Below are positions 45,489-53,258 of a stretch of 64,000 nucleotides of DNA, piece after piece (position 1 is the first letter of the stretch; the number at the start of each line of letters is the position of its first letter). Both the position numbers and the translations under genes were made by a program. Source of the stretch: Tistrella mobilis (GTDB taxonomy: Bacteria; Pseudomonadota; Alphaproteobacteria; Tistrellales; Tistrellaceae). The notes under the pieces were generated by a model that saw only the letters and a list, made by a program, of their open reading frames with translations, was not told where the DNA came from and searched no databases. The stretch is from positions 62,001-126,000 of the forward strand of contig NZ_CP121017.1 of NCBI RefSeq assembly GCF_041468085.1, given 5' to 3'.

Positions 45489-46508
45489 ATGATGGACGCC
45501 GCACCCCGCGATCTCCATCCGCCCATCGAGCCCGATTCGAGCGGCCGCCTGGATGTGGGCGATGGTCATGTTCTCTTCTGGGAGGCGTGCGGCCGGCCCG
45601 ACGGCGTCCCCGTGGTTTTCCTGCATGGGGGGCCGGGCACCGGTACGGAGCCCGCCCATCGCCGCTTCTTTGATCCGCGGATCTGGCGAGCGGTTCTGTT
45701 CGATCAGCGCGGCTGCGGCCGATCGACACCCCATGCCGAGACCCGCGCCAACACCACTGATCATCTGGTTGAGGATATCGAGCGCCTTCGCCGCCATCTG
45801 GGGATCGATCGCTGGGCGGTCTTCGGCGGGTCCTGGGGGTCGACACTGGCGCTCGCCTATGCGACCACCCATCCGGAGCGGGTGACCGGGCTGATCCTGC
45901 GCGGCATCTTCCTCGGCACCGATGACGAGGTTGCGTGGTTTCTCCACGAGATGGGGCGCTTCTTCCCCGAAGCCCGGGATGTCTTTCTGGGCCATCTGGC
46001 CGAAAGCGCGCGGGGTGATCCGCTGGCCGGCTACCTGCCGCTGCTGATGGACCCGGATCCGCGCATCCACCTGCCGGCGGCACGCGCCTGGTCGGGCTAT
46101 GAGGGGGCCTGTGCGACCCTGAGGCCGGTATCGCAGCTGGCGTCTGGCGCCGCTGCCGCCGCCGGCCGTGCCGACGAAGACCGTGCCATGCTGGCGGTGT
46201 CGCGGCTTGAAGCCCATTACTTTGCCCATCGCTGTTTCCTGGCCGACCGGCCGCTGCTCGACCGGATCGACGCCGATCCGCGGCTCCGGCGACTGCCGGT
46301 GCACATCGTCCAGGGCCGCTACGACGTGATCTGCCCCCCGGCCACCGCCGTTGCCCTGGCCCGCCATCTGGGTCCCTCGGCGATGCTGGAGATGATTGCG
46401 GATGCCGGCCATTCGGCCTTTGAACCCGGCACCCGCCGCGCCCTGGTTGCGGCCGCGGATCGCATGGGCCGGATGTTGCAGGCGGGCCTCCACCCCCGCA
46501 GCTTCTGA
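45489..46508 (+). CDS. pip: Proline iminopeptidase (alpha/beta hydrolase)
   Basis: 339 residues from ATG 45489 (AGAGGAG upstream; ATG 45492 also possible). Oxyanion-hole HGGPGTGT, nucleophile in GGSWGSTLALAYA, acid in GRYDVICPP and His in AGHSAFEPG form the catalytic triad. FDQRGCGRSTPHAE and RANTTDHLVEDIERLRRHL are strongly characteristic of peptidase S33 Pip. It removes N-terminal proline from peptides in the cytoplasm. The 252 bases to the divergent protease show no other gene. Confidence 0.92.
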   Translation: MMDAAPRDLHPPIEPDSSGRLDVGDGHVLFWEACGRPDGVPVVFLHGGPGTGTEPAHRRFFDPRIWRAVLFDQRGCGRSTPHAETRANTTDHLVEDIERLRRHLGIDRWAVFGGSWGSTLALAYATTHPERVTGLILRGIFLGTDDEVAWFLHEMGRFFPEARDVFLGHLAESARGDPLAGYLPLLMDPDPRIHLPAARAWSGYEGACATLRPVSQLASGAAAAAGRADEDRAMLAVSRLEAHYFAHRCFLADRPLLDRIDADPRLRRLPVHIVQGRYDVICPPATAVALARHLGPSAMLEMIADAGHSAFEPGTRRALVAAADRMGRMLQAGLHPRSF

Positions 46509-46624
46509 CCCGTCCGCCGATCACGCGCCACCGCTTGGCCCGACGAGGCTTTCGTGCTACCAAAGGGCAGCCGCCCGTCCCGGCCCGCCGGAGCCCCGCT
46601 CCCGCCTGCCCGGAGGCGCAAGGT

Positions 46625-46701
46625 GTCCCCGTAGCTCAGCAGGATAGAGCACAGGATTCCTAATCCTGGGGTCGCAGGTTCGAATCCTGCCGGGGACGCC
46701 A
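46625..46701 (+). tRNA. tRNA-Arg (anticodon CCT)
   Basis: A 77-base cloverleaf: acceptor GTCCCCG/CGGGGAC, D-arm GCTC/GAGC, anticodon stem CAGGA/TCCTG with loop TTCCTAA (anticodon CCT, reads AGG), T-arm GCAGG-TTCGAAT-CCTGC, and encoded CCA (46699-46701). A weak promoter match (TTGGCC-N17-TACCAA, 46535-46563) lies about 60 bases upstream. tRNA genes are favoured integration sites, and an integrase remnant lies directly downstream. Confidence 0.97.
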
Positions 46702-46851
46702 TATTCCAAGACCTTAGTTTGTTGTACGTCACGGGCTTTACAGTTTTGCCGGGAGGCGTTTTACAGTCGGGGCCTTTCGGGGGCCTGTTGTGCTCCGACC
46801 TTGTTCGGCCGTCGTCCTGCGGATCCCATGCAAATTTGCACGGCGTGGGGC

Positions 46852-47402
46852 TTATTCCATGCCGGCCGGTGCCCCCTCCCGTCGCCTGATTGCCTTCTCC
46901 GCCCGGGCCTTCCGGTCTGCCTGCTCGATATACTTTCGCAGGGCCGCCGTGGAAGACGGCCTTGAAGCCCTCGACCGTCAAGGGCCTGCCCCGTGCCCCG
47001 GTGACGATCATCTCCGATGTCCGGGGCGTTGCGTTCAGGATCTCTTTCAGCCTGCGGTGCACGGGCACCCATATGGGCTCGCCGGTCTTACCCTGCCGGG
47101 CTTCGAGCCGGCCGTCGGCATGGGCCGCCCGGGGCAACGCGACCACGTCACTCTCCCGCATGCCAGTGCAGATCCCGAGGGCCACGGCGGCCCGAAGCCC
47201 GGGTTCAGAGGCGGTGATCATTGCCTCGATCTCTTCCGCGCTCCATGGCCGGTTGCGCACGGGGCGCCGCGCGGTTTCGCGATCTCGGGGGCTGCGGCCG
47301 CCGGATTGATGTCGCAATACCCCCGGGGCTGCCCCCACGAGAAGAGAAGCGAGAGGAACTGCACCACATAGTAGGCGAAGCGCCGCTTGCGGCCCGCATC
47401 GC
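46852..47402 (-). pseudogene. Degenerate tyrosine recombinase (integrase) beside tRNA-Arg
   Basis: Three collinear pieces in different states. RKRRFAYYVVQFLSLLFSWG (starting near 47393) is the end of a core-binding domain. After a frameshift near 47240-47250 the frame continues VRNRPWSAEEIEAM, then ICTGMRESDVVALP (first catalytic Arg) and TVEGFKAVF. The sequence then jumps to the very end of such proteins, ALRKYIEQADRKARAEKAI, stopping at TAA 46852-46854. The His-X-X-Arg and Tyr catalytic parts are missing, so there is an internal deletion as well as loss of the N-terminus. It is a non-functional relic of an element integrated at the tRNA gene. Confidence 0.8.
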
Positions 47403-47590
47403 CGGACTCTGGCCGGCGGATGGATATTGTCTGCTGGTGAACTGGCTGGGGCCGACGGAAGAGGCGTTGCAGGGGGAAGAAGCGGCCCGGCTGTTTCTGG
47501 CTCGGCTGGCGGCCCATGCCGGCCCCCTGGACCACACGAGCGGGGGCGGTACCGGCTATCGGATCGACCTGGCCTGCCTGGCCGGGTGCC
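47401..47590 (+). other. Orphan coding-like segment, possible gene scrap
   Basis: The plus strand here encodes a run of normal protein composition (GLWPADGYCLLVNWLGPTEE, then LFLARLAAHAGPLDH) with GC-rich third positions. The minus frames in the same span look non-coding. Its left end coincides with where the integrase relic stops, and its right end runs into the antisense of the HNH gene. No start, domain or family is recognised. It may be a fragment left by the same rearrangement. Confidence 0.3.
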
Positions 47591-48517
47591 TCAGCCGCGA
47601 AAGATCTCTCTGCGGTGATAGCGCAGAAATTCCGGATGCGGCCGGAGATCCGGGATATCCGGCACCACCAGACGTCGGTCGGGATGGATGATCCGCAGGA
47701 TCGTGTCCGGCACCCGGCCCCGGTCGAGCAGCAGGCTGTGATCCTCGTCCACCGAGACCAGGCCGTGATCGAACATCCAGTGCAGCGTACCGGTGAGAGC
47801 CAGGCCGTTGCGCACCGAATCCGGCCCGTCATCGGCGACCGGCCGGATATGGGCGGCCTCGGCCTCGCACAGTCCGTCGGCATCGACAAGGGCAAGGCCG
47901 GTCATCGCACAGCGCCGGCCATAGGCGCGGTGCACGACATCCGCAAAGGCGCGGTCACGGAAGGGACGGGTGACCAGGCGCTCGATCATCGCGCGGGGCG
48001 GGGTCGGCGCATCCTCGAAAGCGGCCGGTGCCTCGCCGAAGCCGTCGAAGGGTGTGGCCGCCTGCGAGACGATCACCGCTGGGGCGATCAGCCGGCCGAA
48101 GCCGGCGGTGACGATGCGATCGAATTCCGCATCCGACAGATTGCGCACCGCACGGCCGAAAGCGCCTTTGCTGGTGCCGCCATCTTCTCGCGTCAGACCG
48201 CGTTCATAGGTGTCGCCCGGGCCTGCCCGAAACGGGACGGGGTGTTCGAGATCGAGATAGGCGTCGATCCGGGCGTAGAAGTGATCGGGCCGGACCGGGT
48301 CGGGCTCGATCCCGGCCACACGAGCGATGGCGAAATAGGCCTGTCGGCCACCGCGGCTGCCGGGGTCGGCCGAACGTCGGCGGGGTTCGTAATAGACGAT
48401 CCAGTCGCCGAGCGCCGCCTCGACCTGGCGCAGATAGCTGCGCGGGAAATGGTAATAACGCTCAGGCAGGTCGTCATAGCTCGGCGACACTCTGGTCGTG
48501 AACACCGCCTTGACCAT
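47591..48517 (-). CDS. HNH endonuclease-family protein
   Basis: 308 residues from ATG 48517, matching the common start MVKAVFTTRVSPSYDDLPER; an upstream in-frame ATG at 48571 would add 18. The C-terminal HNH domain is GRRCAMTGLALVDADG, then AEAAHIRPV and RNGLALTGTLHWMFDHGLVS (the H/N/H residues). The N-terminal domain (YHFPRSYLRQVEAALGDWIV) is of the type that recognises DNA in related restriction-like proteins. It ends normally at RREIFRG. It could be a modification-dependent nuclease or defence gene; no methylase lies nearby. Confidence 0.82.
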   Translation of the reverse strand: MVKAVFTTRVSPSYDDLPERYYHFPRSYLRQVEAALGDWIVYYEPRRRSADPGSRGGRQAYFAIARVAGIEPDPVRPDHFYARIDAYLDLEHPVPFRAGPGDTYERGLTREDGGTSKGAFGRAVRNLSDAEFDRIVTAGFGRLIAPAVIVSQAATPFDGFGEAPAAFEDAPTPPRAMIERLVTRPFRDRAFADVVHRAYGRRCAMTGLALVDADGLCEAEAAHIRPVADDGPDSVRNGLALTGTLHWMFDHGLVSVDEDHSLLLDRGRVPDTILRIIHPDRRLVVPDIPDLRPHPEFLRYHRREIFRG

Positions 48518-48606
48518 GACCCGCCGGGTTCTCCCTGCCGCATCAACCATTGAAAGTTGTGAATGCGGCAAGGATACAGCAGCAGGTGGCGGTTCGACCA
48601 GGCCCC

Positions 48607-49413
48607 TCAGCCGCCGGCGAAGCGGGCGCGCTCGGTGCGGAAGGCCGCCCCCCGTGCCGATCCGGTGAACTGGTCGACATCGACCAGCGAGGCGGCGCTC
48701 AGGGGGGTGATGGCGCTGGCATTGAGCATGCGCTTGTTCATGCGGAGCGGTGTTGCCGGCTTGGCGGCAAGTTCCGCCGCCATGACCCGGGCAAGATCGA
48801 GGGCCGGAGTCTCCCCGTCGGCGATGCGGTCGACGAGGCCGAGCGGTGCCGCCTGCTCCGCCGTCAGCCGCTCGCCCAGGATCGCCATCCGGCGGGCCGG
48901 CTGCAGGCCGATGGTCGCGACAAGCCGCGGCAGGCAGCCCCAGCCGGGCGTGATGCCGCGGTCGATCTCGGGCAGACCGAAAAGAGCACCGCTGCGTGCC
49001 ACCCGGAAGTCGCAGGACAGCGCCATCACCAGCCCGCCACCCAGGGCATAGCCCTCGACCGCTGCGATCGTGACCGGCGGTGTGGATGTCCAGGCCTCCA
49101 CCGCCTCGCCGCCGGCCCTGGCGACCAGTTCCGCCAGCGCTTCATCGGAGGCTTCGGCAAGCGCGGCGACACCGTCATCCTTGAGATCGAATCCGCCGCA
49201 GAAGGCGGTATCGGATCCGGTGAGAATGGCAACGGCGATATCCGGCCGCCGGGCCAGATGGCGGGCGGCATCCGCCAGATCATGCAGCAGGGCGGGGGAG
49301 AGCGGGTTCACCCGCCGGTCTGGCCGTTGAAAACGCACCGTGGCGACGGCGCCCGCGGTGCTGATGGTGACAGCGGCGGTCGAGGAAACATAGGCGGCAG
49401 GGGCGACGGGCAT
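48607..49413 (-). CDS. Enoyl-CoA hydratase/isomerase-family protein
   Basis: 268 residues from ATG 49413 (GGAGAACCCGCC upstream). Crotonase fold: SDTAFCGGFDLKDDG (first oxyanion segment), VEGYALGGGLVMALSCDFRV (second) and FGLPEIDRGITPGWGCLPRL. The first catalytic Glu of classical hydratases sits in PEIDRGITPGWG (E in LPEID); the second position reads G rather than E, so it may act as an isomerase or hydrolase instead. It is divergent from the TetR gene and may be controlled by it. Confidence 0.85.
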   Translation of the reverse strand: MPVAPAAYVSSTAAVTISTAGAVATVRFQRPDRRVNPLSPALLHDLADAARHLARRPDIAVAILTGSDTAFCGGFDLKDDGVAALAEASDEALAELVARAGGEAVEAWTSTPPVTIAAVEGYALGGGLVMALSCDFRVARSGALFGLPEIDRGITPGWGCLPRLVATIGLQPARRMAILGERLTAEQAAPLGLVDRIADGETPALDLARVMAAELAAKPATPLRMNKRMLNASAITPLSAASLVDVDQFTGSARGAAFRTERARFAGG

Positions 49414-49499
49414 GGCGGGTTCTCCTGGTCCTGTTCTGCACCGGATCCTGCCGCGTCGACAGGCGACAGGCCAGCTTCCATCAATTTGCAGCTTTACTT

Positions 49500-49517
49500 A
49501 CCGACCGATCGGTTGGT
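49500..49517. promoter_or_regulatory. Palindromic TetR-type operator
   Basis: ACCGACCGATCGGTTGGT (49500-49517), with a fully symmetric core ACCGATCGGT (49504-49513), lies 12 bases before the tetR ATG in the 115 bases separating it from the divergent crotonase gene. The site matches the size and look of operators bound by TetR regulators of acyl-CoA metabolism. Autorepression is inferred from position. Confidence 0.7.
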
Positions 49518-49528
49518 TATATGAGCAT

Positions 49529-50230
49529 ATGACATACAGCCCTGCTCTCTCTGCCCCTGCCGAGCCCTCTGTCCTCTCCCGCCGGGAGCGTGGGGAAGAA
49601 ACCCGCGCCCGTCTGATCGAGGCCGCGGAGGCGGCCTTCGCCGAGCACGGGTTTCACGGCATCGGTGTCGCGGCGCTTGCCCGTGCCTGCGGCCTGGGCA
49701 ATGCCGGGCTGCTGCATCACTTCCCGAGCAAGGCGCGCCTGTACGGGGCCGTGCTGGAACGGGTGGCGGCAGAGGCCGACGGCTTGCTGGTGGCGGCACT
49801 TGATGCCGCCGGCGCCGATCCGCGTGATCGTCTGGCCGCCATCATCGCGGTTCAGGCCCGGTGGACGGTCGACCGGCCGGCAGCGGCGCGGCTGGTGCTG
49901 CGGGAACTGCTGGACAATGTCGACCGGGTCGGCCGCGCCCGGCATCTGCCGCTCAAGCCCTATGTCACGCGGATGTGCGACGAGATCGCGGCGGGGCAGG
50001 CGGCGGGGCTTGTGGCGCCCGGGCCGGCGGTGGTGTCGCTGACCCTGCTGCTCGGCGCCTTCGCCTATGGCCTGGCGGTCAGGCCCACTTTTGCCCAGAT
50101 GCGGCCGCAAGATGCCGTACTGGCCGAGGATGCCGGCTTTGTTGCGGCGATCGCTGCCGCGGCCCGGACGGCATTGTTCTCCGGAGGACGCGCCCATGAC
50201 CCCGATCCCTGCCGGGACCCTGCCGGCTGA
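49529..50230 (+). CDS. TetR-family regulator
   Basis: 233 residues from ATG 49529. The helix-turn-helix is clear: TRARLIEAAEAAFAEHGFHG, then VAALARACGLGNAGLLHHFP and SKARLYGAVLERV. The C-terminal ligand domain is helical and Ala-rich. Its last 35 bases overlap the start of the Rieske oxygenase gene, so regulator and enzyme are transcribed together. Confidence 0.88.
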   Translation: MTYSPALSAPAEPSVLSRRERGEETRARLIEAAEAAFAEHGFHGIGVAALARACGLGNAGLLHHFPSKARLYGAVLERVAAEADGLLVAALDAAGADPRDRLAAIIAVQARWTVDRPAAARLVLRELLDNVDRVGRARHLPLKPYVTRMCDEIAAGQAAGLVAPGPAVVSLTLLLGAFAYGLAVRPTFAQMRPQDAVLAEDAGFVAAIAAAARTALFSGGRAHDPDPCRDPAG

Positions 50231-51392
50231 TCCCTCTCCCATGCCCGACATCGCCGACCGGCTGGAGCTGCTGCGCCGTGCCTGCGCCGGTCTTGCGGCC
50301 GGCCGGCCCGAGATGCCGGTGGCCCAGTTTGCAAGTCCGGTCCTGCGCTATGCCGATCCGGCGCGACTGGTGCAGGAACAGCGGCTGATCCGGCGTTTTC
50401 CGCAGGTGGCGGCCGCAGCCGGCGAGATGGGCCAACCCGGCGACTGGATCGCCCGCGACATTTCGGGTGTGCCGGTGCTGCTGGTTCGCGACGAGACGGG
50501 CCGGGTGAACGCCTTCCTCAATGCCTGTCGCCATCGCGGTGTGCGTCTGGCGCCGGACGGCTGTGGTACCGGCCGGCGCAGTTTCACCTGCCCGTATCAC
50601 GCCTGGACCTATGGCGCCGACGGTGCGCTCAAGGCACTGCCCAAGGCTTACGGTTTCCCGGATCTCGACCGTTCCGGACGTGGGCTGGTACGGCTTGCCG
50701 TGACCGAGCGGGCCGGGCTGATCTGGGTAGTGACCGATCCGGCTCTGGCCGATCGGCCGGTCGACCCGCTGCTGTCAGGAGTGGCCGAAGATCTGGAGGC
50801 GCTGGGCTTCGCCAGTCATGTTCCCCATGCCCCGCGCGATCTGCCGCTTGCCTGTGACTGGAAACTGGTGCTCGACGGCTCGTTCGAGGCTTATCACTTC
50901 AAGATCGCCCATCGTGACACGATCGCGCCGATGTTCGCCGACAACCTTCAGGTCATCGACGACTTCGGTCTGAACCGGCGGCTCTATCTGGTGAAGGCAG
51001 GGCTGGACCCGGCAGATCCGCCGGCGCCGGAGATCTTCGTCACCCGCGACTGGGGCAACATCTTCTACTTCGTCTTCCCCAACACACTGATCCTGGTCCA
51101 GCCCGATCATGCCCAGGTGACCCGGGTGGAACCGGCGGCGCCGGGAAAATGTGTGCTGCGAGAGGTGGCCCTGATACCGGCGGCCCCCGATACCGAGAAA
51201 GCGGCCCGCCACTGGGCGCGGAATGTCGAGATCTATCGCGCGGCGCTGGGCGAGGATTATGCGCTGGCGGAGTCGACCTGGTCGACGCTCGCCTCCGGTG
51301 CCAATGACACCCTGCTCTTCGGTGGCTATGAATTCGCCGCCGCCCGCTTTCATGAACAGCTTGAGGCGGAACTGGCGGCGCTCAGGGATTGA
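50196..51392 (+). CDS. Rieske non-haem iron oxygenase, alpha-subunit type
   Basis: 398 residues from ATG 50196 (GGAGG upstream). The Rieske [2Fe-2S] ligands are C111-X-H113 (ACRHRG) and C132-X2-H135 (TCPYHAWTY). The mononuclear iron site is in GSFEAYHFKIAHRD (H234 and H239). It should hydroxylate or demethylate a ring or amine using electrons from a separate reductase. No ferredoxin, reductase or beta subunit lies nearby, so it is probably a single-component oxygenase of the CntA/choline-monooxygenase-like or vanillate type. It converges with the Nudix gene. Confidence 0.87.
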   Translation: MTPIPAGTLPADPSPMPDIADRLELLRRACAGLAAGRPEMPVAQFASPVLRYADPARLVQEQRLIRRFPQVAAAAGEMGQPGDWIARDISGVPVLLVRDETGRVNAFLNACRHRGVRLAPDGCGTGRRSFTCPYHAWTYGADGALKALPKAYGFPDLDRSGRGLVRLAVTERAGLIWVVTDPALADRPVDPLLSGVAEDLEALGFASHVPHAPRDLPLACDWKLVLDGSFEAYHFKIAHRDTIAPMFADNLQVIDDFGLNRRLYLVKAGLDPADPPAPEIFVTRDWGNIFYFVFPNTLILVQPDHAQVTRVEPAAPGKCVLREVALIPAAPDTEKAARHWARNVEIYRAALGEDYALAESTWSTLASGANDTLLFGGYEFAAARFHEQLEAELAALRD

Positions 51393-51846
51393 GGCCGGCC
51401 GCCTTGAGGATGGCCGGGATGTCGGCCGGGTAGACCGGCGCATCGGCATGGATCAGATCGGCCGGATGCCACCAGCGATGGTCCGCCAGCACCCGGCGTT
51501 CCAGTTCGGTCCAGTTGTCCTGGACCAGGATATGACGGCCGGGAAGGCGGATCAGGAAAAAGCGTTCTTCTGCCAGCACGACCTCGCCATCGCTCATCCG
51601 CAGTTCGACCTCGTGTTCGAAGACGGTGGGGCCGGGATGGTCGACCACCAGCCCCACCTCTTCGTACAGCTCGCGCACGGCCGCCTGTTCAAAGCTCTCG
51701 CCCGGCTCCACCCCGCCGCCGGGCGTGGCCCAGCAGCCCTGTCCGGCCGTGGGGCCCGACAGGAAGGTGAAGCGGAAGAGCAGGACCCGCCCGTCGCCGT
51801 CGACGACGAAGAGCCGGGCGGCCGGGCGGCGGCGGTATGCGGACAT
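51382..51846 (-). CDS. Nudix hydrolase
   Basis: 154 residues from ATG 51846. The Nudix box is GGGVEPGESFEQAAVREL followed by YEEVGLV, matching GX5EX7REUXEEXGU with all acidic metal ligands. RLFVVDGDGRVLLFRFTF precedes it. It hydrolyses a nucleoside diphosphate linked to another group; the substrate is not clear. It follows the RidA gene by 8 bases and probably shares its transcript. Confidence 0.9.
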   Translation of the reverse strand: MSAYRRRPAARLFVVDGDGRVLLFRFTFLSGPTAGQGCWATPGGGVEPGESFEQAAVRELYEEVGLVVDHPGPTVFEHEVELRMSDGEVVLAEERFFLIRLPGRHILVQDNWTELERRVLADHRWWHPADLIHADAPVYPADIPAILKAAGLNP

Positions 51847-51854
51847 CGGCCTGA

Positions 51855-52223
51855 TCAGGGCTTCACGGCCGCGGTGACGATCACCTCGACCCGATATTCG
51901 GGAGAGGCCAGCTTCGCCTCGCCGGTGGCGCGGGCAGGGGTATGGCCGGGCACGACCCACTTGTCCCAGACCGAATTCATCTCGGCGAAATCGGCCATGT
52001 CGGCCAGCCAGATGATCGCCTGAAGGATGCGACTGCGGTCGCTGCCGGCCTTCTCCAGCAGGGCGTCGACCTCGGCCAGCGCGTCGGCGGTCTGCTCGGC
52101 GACGCTCTTGCCGGGCGTGCCGACCTGGCCGGCCAGCCAGACCATGCCGTTATAGACGACCGCGTCGCTCATCCGCGGACCGGTGTCGATACGGCGGATA
52201 TCGGGGTTGGTGGCGTCGGTCAT
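51855..52223 (-). CDS. RidA/YjgF-family protein
   Basis: 122 residues from ATG 52223 (AGGAG upstream). Core segments are VVYNGMVWLAGQVGTPGKSV, LLEKAGSDRSRILQAIIWLA and EYRVEVIVTAAV, with the Arg that binds the carboxylate. RidA proteins deaminate reactive enamine/imine intermediates. The segment PGHTPARATGEAKLASPEYR is normal for the family. No pyridoxal enzyme adjoins it here. Confidence 0.9.
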   Translation of the reverse strand: MTDATNPDIRRIDTGPRMSDAVVYNGMVWLAGQVGTPGKSVAEQTADALAEVDALLEKAGSDRSRILQAIIWLADMADFAEMNSVWDKWVVPGHTPARATGEAKLASPEYRVEVIVTAAVKP

Positions 52224-52361
52224 GAGATCGGCTCCTGGAAGTCTCCCGCCTGCGGGGAGAGGCAGTGGAATGACGGGGGCCGGATGGGGGTTCCGCCCGG
52301 CCCGGGATAGGTGTACCAGTGGGGCCGTCCTGCCGCCAAGCTTCCGGAGCCCGCGTCGCCC

Positions 52362-53231
52362 ATGACTCCCACGGAAATCCGCGCCCGCGTGCTCCACCGC
52401 GACCGTCTGGTGGTGATCATCGACAAGCCTGCCGGCCTGCCGGTCCATGCCGGTCCCCGCGGCGGGCCCAATCTTGAGCTGTATCTCGACGCTCTGCGCT
52501 TCGGCTACAAGGAGCAGCCGTCGCTGGCTCATCGCCTGGATCGCGACACCAGCGGCTGCCTGGTGCTGGGCCGCAACCGTCGCGCGCTGGCGCGGCTGGG
52601 CCGGATGTTCCAGGGCGGGCGGGTCGAGAAGGTCTATTGGGCCGTGACCGAAGGCGTACCCGCAGACATGGCAGGTCGGGTGGACGCACCCCTTACCAAG
52701 CACACCCCCGGCCGGGGGTGGAAGATGGTGGTCGATCCCGCAGGGCAGACGGCGGTGACCGACTGGCGGGTGCTGGGCCAGGCCGGTGGACGGGCCTGGA
52801 TCGAATGTCGCCCGCGTACCGGCCGCACCCATCAGATCCGTGTGCATATGGCTCATCTGGGCTGCCCGCTGGTCGGTGATCCGGTCTATGCCGAGGGCGT
52901 CGGCGATGCCTTTGCAGACGAGATGCGCACGAAGCTCGGGCCGATGCTGCTCCATGCCCGGGCGATCACCCTGCCGCTCCATCCCGATCAGCCGCCGGTC
53001 GAGGCGGTGGCACCGGTGCCGGGACATATGCGCCGGGCGCTGGAAGAGGTCGGGATGGATGGCGCCGCCGAGGATGCCTTTGCCCGCCGTCAGCGCGCCG
53101 AGGCGCTGGCGGCTGCTGAGACGGCACCCGTCGACGAAGAGCCGGCAGAGAAGTTGAAGAGCCGCCGGGGCCGGGGCTTCGACGCGCCGCGCGGCCCCGG
53201 GTCTGGCCGCGGCGGTTTCGGCGGCCGCTGA
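52362..53231 (+). CDS. RluA-family pseudouridine synthase
   Basis: 289 residues from ATG 52362. The catalytic Asp is in LAHRLDRDTSGCLVLG, with KPAGLPVHAGPRGG before it and GRTHQIRVHMAHLGCPLVGD after it. No S4 domain precedes the catalytic part, so it resembles the shorter RluA/TruC-like group. A C-terminal tail of about 50 residues is basic and Gly/Arg-rich (KSRRGRGFDAPRGPGSGRGG) and may bind RNA non-specifically. It isomerises uridine in rRNA or tRNA. Confidence 0.9.
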   Translation: MTPTEIRARVLHRDRLVVIIDKPAGLPVHAGPRGGPNLELYLDALRFGYKEQPSLAHRLDRDTSGCLVLGRNRRALARLGRMFQGGRVEKVYWAVTEGVPADMAGRVDAPLTKHTPGRGWKMVVDPAGQTAVTDWRVLGQAGGRAWIECRPRTGRTHQIRVHMAHLGCPLVGDPVYAEGVGDAFADEMRTKLGPMLLHARAITLPLHPDQPPVEAVAPVPGHMRRALEEVGMDGAAEDAFARRQRAEALAAAETAPVDEEPAEKLKSRRGRGFDAPRGPGSGRGGFGGR

Positions 53232-53258
53232 ACGTCTTTTCCTGCCCGGTGTCGTCTT

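Noticed and set aside
46319-47338. Long leftward frame through the tRNA with a GFEPATP-like stretch
   Set aside because: The GFEPATPGL-type peptide is the well-known false translation of antisense tRNA. Only the upstream part of this frame is integrase-like, and it is a relic.
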